The notes under the pieces: generated by a model | What the model was told of the DNA's origin: nothing | What the model saw: the letters and a program-made list of their open reading frames with translations, nothing else | Database searches by the model: none | Shown here: positions 1 through 6,144 of the stretch, piece by piece | Numbering within the stretch: position 1 is the stretch's first letter | Layout of the letters: each line of letters starts with the position of its first letter | From: Roseilinea sp034431495 | GTDB lineage: Bacteria; Chloroflexota; Anaerolineae; J036; Brachytrichaceae | Length of the DNA stretch: 10,448 nt | Assembly: GCA_034431495.1 (NCBI GenBank) | Contig: DAOUDB010000318.1 | Span: 1 to 10,448 of the forward strand | Reading direction: 5' to 3' | Translations under genes and position numbers: made by a program

Positions 1-2
1 AA

Positions 3-890
3 AAACGGCGGGTCATGCGAGCGGCAGAAGAAACAGACGCTGCGCCGATCACGCGCGCTGTGGCGCCGGCGCCACACATGCCGCGCCCCCCCTTCTGGGG
101 CGCGCGCCTGATTTCCCGCACCGAAATCGACCCACAGGATGTGGCGCGCCTGATCGACACCAACACCCTGTTCCGGCTGCACTGGGGCGGCAAGTCGCGC
201 CAGGGCGAAGCCTGGCAGCGCCTGGTCGAGACGGTGTTCGAGCCAACACTGGCCCGTTTCACCCACGAACTGGCCGAGACCGGCTGGATGTCCTACGGCG
301 CAATCTATGGCTACTTCCCGTGCGCGGCAGAGGGCAACGACCTGCTGCTGTTCGATCCGCAGGATGACAAACAGATCATCGCGCGCTGGACTTTTCCCCG
401 CCAGCCAGACCGTCAACGCCTGTGCTTGAGCGACTATTTCACCCCACGCGAGACAGGGCGCGATGTCGTGGCGTTGCAAGTGGTCACCGCCGGCGCAGAG
501 CCGGCGCGCCGCATGGAACAACTGCAAAAAGAAGGGCTGTACACAGAAGCCTACTATCTGAACGGCTTTGCCGATTCGTTTGCGGAGGCGCTGGCCGAAT
601 GGACGCACCGGCGCGTGCGGGCCGAGCTGGGATTGCCGGGCGAGCAGGGCCTGCGCTACTCGTGGGGCTACCCCTCCTGCCCGGACTTGAGCCAGCATCT
701 GGATGTCGTGCGCCTGTTGGATGCTGGACGCATCGGCGTCATGTTATCCGAAGGGCATCAACTGATCCCAGAGCACAGCACGGCAGCCCTGGTTGTGCAT
801 CATCCGGCAGCCATCTACTTCACCACCGGCGTCGAGCGCCGCCAGCAGGATGCCGCCGTGCGCGAAGTGCTGGGCGAATTGCAGTTGTAG
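3..890 (+). CDS. metH: Methionine synthase (cobalamin-dependent), C-terminal activation domain, 5'-partial
   Basis: This is the S-adenosylmethionine-binding reactivation domain of MetH, which reductively remethylates the cobalamin of the enzyme when it becomes oxidised during methionine synthesis in the cytoplasm. Counting from the ATG at 15, PPFWG (residues 25-29) marks the usual entry to this domain. YGYFPC (98-103) and GNDLLLFDP (108-116) are typical family blocks. RYSWGYPSCPD (214-224) holds the RxxxGY motif that binds AdoMet. EHSTAALVVHHPAAIYF (253-269) is the typical C-terminal block. The reading frame stays open to the left edge, and the first 20 residues look like the Ala/Pro linker that follows the B12-binding domain. 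I therefore read this as the tail of a full-length MetH rather than a gene starting at 15. A stand-alone activation-domain protein starting at the ATG at 15 is the alternative. The product is near certain; the start is not visible. Confidence 0.9.
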   Translation, partial: KRRVMRAAEETDAAPITRAVAPAPHMPRPPFWGARLISRTEIDPQDVARLIDTNTLFRLHWGGKSRQGEAWQRLVETVFEPTLARFTHELAETGWMSYGAIYGYFPCAAEGNDLLLFDPQDDKQIIARWTFPRQPDRQRLCLSDYFTPRETGRDVVALQVVTAGAEPARRMEQLQKEGLYTEAYYLNGFADSFAEALAEWTHRRVRAELGLPGEQGLRYSWGYPSCPDLSQHLDVVRLLDAGRIGVMLSEGHQLIPEHSTAALVVHHPAAIYFTTGVERRQQDAAVREVLGELQL

Positions 891-914
891 GGCGCGGCAG
901 TTTTGTGGTAGTAT
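885..914 (+). promoter_or_regulatory. Possible promoter of tRNA-Gly
   Basis: TAGTAT (909-914) sits 10 bases before the tRNA 5' end, the usual place for a -10 box. TTGTAG (885-890) lies 18 bases upstream as a weak -35 and overlaps the metH stop codon. The -10 is reasonable and the -35 is poor. The tRNA could instead be processed from metH read-through. Confidence 0.35.
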
Positions 915-924
915 TTTCGCGTCT

Positions 925-996
925 GCGGGTGTAGCTGAGTGGTACAGCGTCTGCTTCCCAAGCAGAAGATCGCGAGTTCGAATCTCGTCGCCCGCT
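925..996 (+). tRNA. tRNA-Gly (anticodon CCC)
   Basis: A complete cloverleaf can be folded by hand. The acceptor stem is 925-931 with 989-995 (seven pairs, one G-U). The D stem is 934-937 with 945-948. The anticodon stem is 950-954 with 962-966, with loop TTCCCAA and anticodon CCC at 957-959. The T stem is 972-976 with 984-988, around the loop TTCGAAT. The discriminator base at 996 is T, as is common in bacterial glycine tRNAs. CCA is not encoded. It decodes GGG codons. Confidence 0.95.
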
Positions 997-1003
997 TCGG
1001 AAG

Positions 1004-1044
1004 AAACTCCCGGCTTGTGTTGCAGGCCGGGAGTTTAGCGTTTT
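1004..1044 (+). terminator. Strong hairpin, probable bidirectional terminator
   Basis: A near-perfect 14-pair stem (1004-1017 with 1023-1036, one G-T pair) closes a five-base loop. On the plus strand it is followed by a broken T-run (AGCGTTTTA). On the minus strand the stem runs into TTTCTT. It lies 8 bases after the tRNA and just past the stop codon of the convergent small gene, so it probably ends both transcripts. Confidence 0.75.
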
Positions 1045-1315
1045 ATCGGACAGCCATCACGAGCGCCAACAGGATCGCCAGCGCCAGCAGCCCGATCGCG
1101 GCCCAACGCAGCGCGCCGGCCAGCCAGACGGTTTGCCCATGCCGGCGGTGCGTCGCCTCACCCTGTTGCAAGTCGCGCGTGTTGGCCGGCGGTATCCCCC
1201 GAATCGTTTGCAGCCACCAGGCGCGCGCGCAATAGGCATATTGGCCCAGCTCGCTGGCGCGAATCACACGGCTTTTGACCGGTGTCTGGCGCGGCCCCGT
1301 CCCTGAATCTCCCAT
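1043..1315 (-). CDS. Small membrane protein with a Cas4-like N-terminal motif, function unknown
   Basis: With the ATG at 1315 this is a 90-residue protein. Residues 18-64 read as a motif-rich cytoplasmic part: ASELGQYAYCARAWWLQ (20-36) and GEATHRRHG (52-60). The pattern of S-x-x-x-x-Y-x-x-C followed by G-x-x-x-H resembles the N-terminal lead-in of Cas4/RecB-type PD-(D/E)XK nucleases. There is no room for the nuclease core, and a single hydrophobic helix (about 67-88) follows instead, ending in a short tail. I infer a membrane-anchored small protein, possibly metal-binding through Cys29, His56 and His59. The start is uncertain: a TTG at 1336 and a GTG at 1267 are alternatives, and none has a convincing ribosome binding site. 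It converges on tRNA-Gly and diverges from the riboswitch-ATPase unit. I do not recognise a named family. Confidence 0.65.
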   Translation of the reverse strand: MGDSGTGPRQTPVKSRVIRASELGQYAYCARAWWLQTIRGIPPANTRDLQQGEATHRRHGQTVWLAGALRWAAIGLLALAILLALVMAVR

Positions 1316-1329
1316 TGCCCTGTCAACTC

Positions 1330-1362
1330 TTGACAACGCCCTCGCTCAAACGGCTGTATACT
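1330..1362 (+). promoter_or_regulatory. Probable promoter of the riboswitch-ATPase transcript
   Basis: A perfect TTGACA (1330-1335) and TATACT (1357-1362) lie just before the aptamer, whose first helix starts at 1371. That places the start of transcription at about the aptamer 5' end. The spacer between the boxes is 21 bases, longer than the usual 16-18, so the -10 is the more trustworthy half. The -35 box overlaps the upstream end of the divergent small gene. Confidence 0.5.
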
Positions 1363-1370
1363 GTTCTCAC

Positions 1371-1468
1371 GTTGGGGAGTAGTCTACCGCGCAAGCGGCG
1401 GACGGTCGTCAACACGGAACACAGGTTCCCGGCCGTCCCAGGCGTCCCACGCTACTGGCGAGACCAAC
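1371..1468 (+). promoter_or_regulatory. yybP-ykoY manganese riboswitch aptamer
   Basis: The conserved blocks of this Mn2+-sensing RNA are all present: GGGGAGTAG at 1374-1382, GTCGTCAACA at 1405-1414 and TGGCGAGACC at 1456-1465. P1 is GTTGG (1371-1375) with CCAAC (1464-1468). A hairpin CCGC/GCGG (1387-1390, 1395-1398) is closed by a GCAA tetraloop. A second arm has GGACGG (1400-1405) pairing CCGTCC (1433-1438), then the conserved internal loop, then GGAAC/GTTCC (1416-1420, 1425-1429). This family binds Mn2+ where its two arms dock and commonly controls Mn2+ efflux proteins, including P-type ATPases. The gene downstream is a P-type ATPase, which fits. Recognition is by eye, not by covariance search. 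Confidence 0.9.
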
Positions 1469-1503
1469 ACGAGCACAGCTATGCCGTGGCATCTCGCTTT
1501 TTT
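1458..1503 (+). terminator. Riboswitch-controlled intrinsic terminator
   Basis: Six T's (1498-1503) directly follow TCTCGC (1492-1497). TCTCGC can pair perfectly with GCGAGA (1458-1463), which is the conserved 3' segment of the aptamer. An alternative shorter stem is CGAG (1470-1473) with CTCG (1493-1496). In the long form, terminator and aptamer are mutually exclusive, giving an ON switch: Mn2+ holds the aptamer together and transcription continues into the ATPase gene. The long form leaves a large loop with only small internal helices, so the exact stem is uncertain. Confidence 0.7.
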
Positions 1504-1515
1504 GTTGCCCCGCGC

Positions 1516-1542
1516 CCCGCGTGATCTGGCAGATCACGCGGG
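1516..1542 (+). other. Perfect 12-pair hairpin in the ATPase leader
   Basis: Bases 1516-1527 pair without mismatch to 1531-1542 around a three-base loop (GGC). No T-run follows, so it is not a standard terminator. It lies between the riboswitch terminator and the ribosome binding site and may be a transcript-stabilising or pausing element. The leader then runs another 150 bases to the start codon with no gene I can support. Confidence 0.6.
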
Positions 1543-1694
1543 AATCATCGTGTTGCGCTTGCCTGCGCCGGCTGCTTCCGATTTGCCCCGTTTCAACCGG
1601 AAGCCGGACAGCGCAGACCGGGGGTATCCACTCAAGACAGCCGGCGCGCGCATAGCACACACAGACTGACAGAACCATCAGGAGGTAATCAATC

Positions 1695-4385
1695 ATGACA
1701 CACTGGCATACCAGAGGCACCGCCGAGATCGCGGAAGAGTTGAACGTGGATCTAAGCGTTGGGTTGAGCGGGGATGAAGCAGCCCGCCGGCTCACCGAGC
1801 ACGGTCCCAACGAGATCACAGCTGCCAGCCGCATCTCGGCCTGGAGCATCCTGATCGAGCAGTTCAAGAACGTCCTCGTCCTGATCCTGCTGATCGCCAC
1901 CGTCCTGTCGGCGCTGTTGGGTCACGGGGTAGAAGCGATCGTCATCGCGGTCATCGTGCTATTCGCGGTGTTGCTGGGCTTCGTCCAGGAATACCGCGCT
2001 GAGCGCGCCATCGAGGCGCTGCGCCAACTCGCTGCGCCGATGGCCACCGTCCTGCGCAATGGAGAAGAGCAAACGGTGCCGGCGCGCGACTTGGCGCCGG
2101 GTGATGTGATTCTGCTGCACGCCGGCGACAAGATTCCTGCCGACGCGCGCGTGATCGAATCGGTCAACTTACAGGTCGAAGAGGCCGCGCTGACGGGCGA
2201 ATCGATGCCGGTCGAAAAACATGCCGCGCCGCTGGCCGGCAATGACCTGGCTGTGGGCGACCGCAAGAACATGGTGTACTCCGGAACGGCCGCCACCTAC
2301 GGCCGCGGGCGCGCCATCGTCGTGAGCACCGGCATGCGCACCGAGTTCGGCAAGATCGCCCAACTCCTGCAAACCGTCGAAACGGGCAAGACACCCTTGC
2401 AACAGAACCTCGACCGGGTGGGTCACAGCCTGGCGCGCGCGGCGTTCATGGTGGTGCTGATCATCGTGGCGCTTGGGCTGGTGCGCGGGCAGCCCTTCCT
2501 GGAAATGTTGATCTTCGGCATCGCGCTGGCGGTCGCTGTGGTGCCCGAGGCGCTGCCGGCGGTGGTCACCATTTCGCTTGCCATCGGCGTGCAACGCATG
2601 GTCAAGCGCCACGCGCTGATCCGCCGGCTGCCGGCCGTGGAAACGCTGGGCAGCGTGTCAGTCATCTGCTCGGACAAGACGGGCACGCTGACCCGCGACG
2701 AGATGACCGCGCGCAAGGTGTATGTGGCCGGCCAGATATGGGATGTGTCGGGCGCCGGTTATGAGCCGCGCGGCGAGTTCTCGTTAAACGGCCAGGCTGC
2801 CGCGCCCTCACAGCCGCTGATGGCATTGCTGCGCGCGGCAGCGCTCGCATCGGACGCGCGGCTGGTCAATCAGTCTGAGAATGGAGAACCCGGCGCGATC
2901 GGTGAATGGCGCGTGAAAGGTGACCCCACCGAGGGCGCACTGATCGTGGCAGCCGCCAAGGCCGGCCTGGACAAGCCCGAACTCGACCGGCAATATCCGC
3001 GCGTCAACGAGATCCCCTTCACCTCCGAGACCAAGCGCATGACGACGCTGCATCGCGCGCCGTCGGGCGCCATGGCCTGCTCGAAGGGCGCGCCCGAAGT
3101 CATCCTCGATTCGTGCGCGCGGCAGTTGAGGGAGTCGGGGGTCGTTCCGCTTGATGCAGCCGGGAAAGAAGCCATTCTGAACGTCGCCCGGCAAATGGCC
3201 GGCGCAGCCCTGCGCGTGCTGGCCGTAGCCGGCAAGGATGATGCGACGCTGGAAACCGCCGAACGCGAGATGACATTCCTGGGTCTGGTCGGCATGATCG
3301 ACCCACCCAGGCTCGAAGCCAAAGAGGCGATCCGCACGTGCGAAGAGGCCGGCATCAAGCCGGTGATGATCACCGGCGATCACCCTGTCACCGCGCAGGC
3401 GGTGGCGCGCGAACTGGGATTGCTCAAGCGCGGGCGCGTGGTCACCGGGTCGCAACTCGAAGCCATGAGCGACGCCGAGTTTGAACGCGAGGTGGAGCAC
3501 ATCGAGGTATATGCGCGCGTGTCGCCGGCGCACAAACTGCGCGTCGTCACCGCGTTACAGGGCAAAGGCCATCTGGTGGCAATGACTGGCGATGGTGTGA
3601 ACGACGCGCCGGCGCTCAAGAAAGCTGACATCGGCATTGCGATGGGCATCACCGGCACAGATGTCACCAAAGAAGCCGCCGACATGACGCTGACCGACGA
3701 CAACTTCGCGTCCATCGTGGCGGCAGTGGAAGAGGGCCGGGGTGTCTTTGGCAACATCAAGAAGTACTTGATGTACCTGTTGTCGTCGAACATTGGTGAA
3801 ATCGGCTTGATGGCCGGCGCGTCACTGCTGGGCCTACCGCTGCCGCTGACAGCAGTGCAGATTCTGTACATTAACCTCGCCACCGATGGGCTGCCGGCGC
3901 TGGCGCTGTCGGTCGATCCGCCAGAGCCAGACTTGATGCGCCGGCCGCCGCGCAACCCGCGCACGGGCATCTTCACCCGGCCGGTTGTCACGTTGATGAC
4001 CATCGGGGGGTTGTGGTCGACCCTGGTCAACCTGAGCCTGTTTGTCTGGGCGTCGAACAGCGGGCGCACCGTCGCGCAGGCCATGACGATGACGTTCGTG
4101 TCGCTGGTGCTGATTCAGTTCTTCAAGGCGTTCAACTATCGCTCGGACCGGCACTCAGTGCTGCGGCGCCCCTTTGCCAACAAGTGGCTGAACCTGGCCA
4201 TCGTGTGGGAGTTGATTCTGCTCTCGCTGATCGTCTACGTGCCATTCCTGCAGGAACCATTCAGCACGTTCAGCCTGCCGGTGGAAGACTGGTTGATCGT
4301 TGTGGCGGCGGCCTTCACGGTGGTGCCGGCGCTGGAGATCGCCAAGTGGATGGTGCGCCGGGGCTGGTTCGGCAAGCTGACGTGA
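1695..4385 (+). CDS. P-type IIA cation-transporting ATPase, probable Mn2+/Ca2+ exporter
   Basis: This 896-residue pump uses ATP to drive divalent cations across the inner membrane. It shows the N-terminal cation-ATPase domain (1-70), paired helices at about 56-98, TGES (167-170) in the actuator, helices around 246-295 with PEALP (284-288), the phosphorylated aspartate in DKTGTLT (Asp327), KGAPE (464-468) in the nucleotide domain, TGDHP (560-564), TGDGVND (631-637) and a C-terminal membrane bundle. Ion-site residues of SERCA-type pumps are conserved: Glu285, Asn699 and Glu702 (NIGE), Asn727 and Asp731 (NLATDG). The canonical PEGLP reads PEALP here. A strong AGGAGGT (1680-1686) sits 8 bases before the ATG and fixes the start. 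The Mn2+ riboswitch upstream argues for Mn2+ export to relieve excess, though the motifs equally allow Ca2+. No convincing terminator follows. Confidence 0.93.
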   Translation: MTHWHTRGTAEIAEELNVDLSVGLSGDEAARRLTEHGPNEITAASRISAWSILIEQFKNVLVLILLIATVLSALLGHGVEAIVIAVIVLFAVLLGFVQEYRAERAIEALRQLAAPMATVLRNGEEQTVPARDLAPGDVILLHAGDKIPADARVIESVNLQVEEAALTGESMPVEKHAAPLAGNDLAVGDRKNMVYSGTAATYGRGRAIVVSTGMRTEFGKIAQLLQTVETGKTPLQQNLDRVGHSLARAAFMVVLIIVALGLVRGQPFLEMLIFGIALAVAVVPEALPAVVTISLAIGVQRMVKRHALIRRLPAVETLGSVSVICSDKTGTLTRDEMTARKVYVAGQIWDVSGAGYEPRGEFSLNGQAAAPSQPLMALLRAAALASDARLVNQSENGEPGAIGEWRVKGDPTEGALIVAAAKAGLDKPELDRQYPRVNEIPFTSETKRMTTLHRAPSGAMACSKGAPEVILDSCARQLRESGVVPLDAAGKEAILNVARQMAGAALRVLAVAGKDDATLETAEREMTFLGLVGMIDPPRLEAKEAIRTCEEAGIKPVMITGDHPVTAQAVARELGLLKRGRVVTGSQLEAMSDAEFEREVEHIEVYARVSPAHKLRVVTALQGKGHLVAMTGDGVNDAPALKKADIGIAMGITGTDVTKEAADMTLTDDNFASIVAAVEEGRGVFGNIKKYLMYLLSSNIGEIGLMAGASLLGLPLPLTAVQILYINLATDGLPALALSVDPPEPDLMRRPPRNPRTGIFTRPVVTLMTIGGLWSTLVNLSLFVWASNSGRTVAQAMTMTFVSLVLIQFFKAFNYRSDRHSVLRRPFANKWLNLAIVWELILLSLIVYVPFLQEPFSTFSLPVEDWLIVVAAAFTVVPALEIAKWMVRRGWFGKLT

Positions 4386-4403
4386 GGCCGGCGGGGGTAC
4401 AAT
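4377..4403 (+). promoter_or_regulatory. Possible promoter of the signalling operon
   Basis: TACAAT (4398-4403) resembles a -10 box in an otherwise very GC-rich spacer. CTGACG (4377-4382) is a weak -35 with a short 15-base spacer and overlaps the ATPase stop codon. It would give a 5' leader of about 250 bases for the kinase gene at 4659. Evidence is slight. Confidence 0.3.
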
Positions 4404-4435
4404 AGCGCCGTCCGGGCGCCGGCATCAGTGTGTTG

Positions 4436-4447
4436 CCAGGCGCCTGG
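4436..4447. other. 12-base perfect palindrome, candidate operator
   Basis: CCAGGCGCCTGG is a perfect inverted repeat about 33 bases after the possible -10 box and before the signalling operon. It could be a dimeric repressor site. In GC-rich DNA such a palindrome can also arise by chance, and no second copy is seen in the window. Confidence 0.25.
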
Positions 4448-4627
4448 AGGTGCTGCCAGAAAATGCAGCGTAGATGGGCTGGTTGGGTTGGCGATATGGA
4501 TTGGGCTGTAGATTGGCGCGCACCCCTTACCATCGGGCAGACGCCTGGTCTGTTCTGTTGTGTCCCCGCATACCGCCCACCCGCGTCTCCGGCCGGCCAA
4601 TCGCGCCGGCTCGAACGAGGCAGGGTC

Positions 4628-4657
4628 ATGGGCCGGGTGAACGCGCCGGGCACATAG
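4628..4657 (+). CDS. Possible 9-codon leader ORF upstream of the hybrid kinase
   Basis: An ATG at 4628 has GAGG (4617-4620) at a good distance. It opens a frame encoding MGRVNAPGT, whose stop (4655-4657) ends one base before the kinase ATG at 4659. The kinase has no ribosome binding site of its own that I can see, so termination and re-initiation from this mini-ORF could supply its translation. The alternative is that it is chance. Confidence 0.3.
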   Translation: MGRVNAPGT

Positions 4658-4658
4658 C

Positions 4659-6083
4659 ATGGCAGAACAGAACGCTCCACGCGGTCGAGTGCTGGTTGCC
4701 GATGGCGACCCGGCCAACCGCGCCGTGCTGACCCGCAGCCTGGAAGAGCAGGGCCACACCGTCGCCGTGGCCGAGAACAAAGCGCAGGCGCTGCAACACC
4801 TCCGCCGGCAACCCTTTGATGTTGCGGTGCTGGACATCCTCACGCCGGCGGTGGAGGGCTGCGACCTCCTCTCGCACATACAGCGCGACCCCGGCCTGCG
4901 CGACGTGCCCGTCATCGTCGTGGTGACGCCGGACGAACTCGACCGCGCCGCGCAGTGCATGGAAGCCGGCGCCGAGGACTATCTGATCCGCGCATCGCAT
5001 CCGGTGATGGTCAGAGCCAGGATCGAGGCGTGTCTGAGGCGCAAGGCGCTGCGCGAACTGGAGCAGGCCTATCGCCAGCAAGCGCGCCTGCTGGATCAGC
5101 GCGAGAAGCTGGCCACGCTGGGCAAGCTGAGCGCCGGCCTGGCCCACGAACTCAACAACCCGGCGGCGGCGGCCGGGCGCGGGGCCGGCCAGGCCCGCGC
5201 GGCTTTCGAGCAGCACGTACGCGCGCATCTGGCGCTCGACGCCAGCGGCCTCACCGCGGATCAGGCTGCCAGCATGATCGAGCTGGCCCGCATGGCGCGC
5301 AATCATCACGAAGGCCCCGGCGCGCTCGACAGCCTGGCTCACAACGACCGCGCAGCCCGAATCGAAGCGTGGCTGGAGGTGCGCGGCATCGACCGGGGAT
5401 GGGAACTGGCCCCCGCGCTGGCGGTGATGAACTGCGATGTCGATCAACTCGATCGCCTGGCCGGCGTCTTTTCCGCCGGGCAGATGCCCCATCTGCTCAA
5501 CTGGATGGTGAACGGCTTCATCGTGCTCAACGTGGTCGATGAGATCAACGAAGGCGCCAGGCGCATCCTCGAAATCGTGACCGCGCTGAAGACCTACGCG
5601 CACCTGGAGCAAACACCACCGCAACAGGTCGATGTGCGCGATGGCCTGGATAACACGTTGATCATGTTGCGCAGCCGGCTGAGGCCGGGCGTGAGCGTGC
5701 AGCGCGAGTACGCCCCCGACCTGCCGGCCATCACCGGCTACGGCAGCGAGCTGAATCAGGTGTGGACCAATCTGATCGACAACGCCATCACGGCGATGGA
5801 GGGCCAGGGCCATCTGACCTTGCGCGCCCGCCGCGACGGAAACTGGGTGGTGGTGGAGATCATCGACACCGGCCCGGGCATCCCGGCGGAGCAACAACAT
5901 CGCATCTTCGACCCGTTCTTCACCACAAAAGCGCCGGGCGAAGGCACGGGGCTGGGCCTCAGCATCAGCCACGACATCATCACGCAGAAGCACAAAGGCG
6001 AACTGCGCGTCGTATCGCAGCCGGGCAACACCTGCTTTCAGGTGAGGCTGCCGCTGTCCATCGGGCTTGCTCAGGGGGCTTGA
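4659..6083 (+). CDS. Receiver-histidine kinase hybrid (two-component signalling)
   Basis: This 474-residue soluble protein has no membrane segment. Residues 8-125 form a receiver domain with phospho-acceptor Asp59 (VLDILTP) and Thr90. The usual acidic pair reads Asp15-Gly16-Asp17 and the conserved Lys position is Arg111, so its phosphorylation chemistry may be altered. A coiled-coil linker (130-155) leads to the H-box GLAHELNNP with His163. An insert of about 130 residues precedes the second helix of the dimerisation domain (295-318). The ATP-binding domain is complete: N-box Asn371 and Asn375, DTGPG (403-407), FDPFFTTK (417-424), GTGLGL (429-434). It should autophosphorylate and pass phosphate to its own or another receiver; the receiver of the next gene is the obvious candidate. 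The third gene of the operon is its paralogue. The start matches the first beta strand of the receiver. Confidence 0.92.
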   Translation: MAEQNAPRGRVLVADGDPANRAVLTRSLEEQGHTVAVAENKAQALQHLRRQPFDVAVLDILTPAVEGCDLLSHIQRDPGLRDVPVIVVVTPDELDRAAQCMEAGAEDYLIRASHPVMVRARIEACLRRKALRELEQAYRQQARLLDQREKLATLGKLSAGLAHELNNPAAAAGRGAGQARAAFEQHVRAHLALDASGLTADQAASMIELARMARNHHEGPGALDSLAHNDRAARIEAWLEVRGIDRGWELAPALAVMNCDVDQLDRLAGVFSAGQMPHLLNWMVNGFIVLNVVDEINEGARRILEIVTALKTYAHLEQTPPQQVDVRDGLDNTLIMLRSRLRPGVSVQREYAPDLPAITGYGSELNQVWTNLIDNAITAMEGQGHLTLRARRDGNWVVVEIIDTGPGIPAEQQHRIFDPFFTTKAPGEGTGLGLSISHDIITQKHKGELRVVSQPGNTCFQVRLPLSIGLAQGA

Positions 6084-6142
6084 TGGACGCCATCCCGTCT
6101 GAACTGTCGGGCGCGCGACCGTGCGGGTCGCGGGAGGTGTGA
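6083..6142 (+). CDS. Possible 19-codon coupling ORF between the kinase and flavoprotein genes
   Basis: The kinase stop TGA (6081-6083) overlaps an ATG at 6083 (TGATG). That ATG opens a 19-codon frame (MDAIPSELSG...) ending at 6140-6142, two bases before the flavoprotein ATG. The frame runs through a hairpin (6114-6120 with 6126-6132) that abuts the ribosome binding site of the flavoprotein. Ribosomes crossing it would open that hairpin, so it could serve for translational coupling. No similarity to a known peptide is apparent, and it may be chance. Confidence 0.25.
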   Translation: MDAIPSELSGARPCGSREV

Positions 6143-6144
6143 AC

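Noticed and set aside
1481..1669. 62-codon ORF in the ATPase leader
   Set aside because: Its start lies inside the terminator stem, it has no ribosome binding site, and it runs through the 12-pair hairpin. It is better explained as leader RNA.
4386..4423. Inverted repeat after the ATPase as a terminator
   Set aside because: GCCGGCG (4387-4393) pairs with CGCCGGC (4417-4423), but the loop is long and there is no T-run. It is also palindrome-rich GC sequence of the kind expected by chance.
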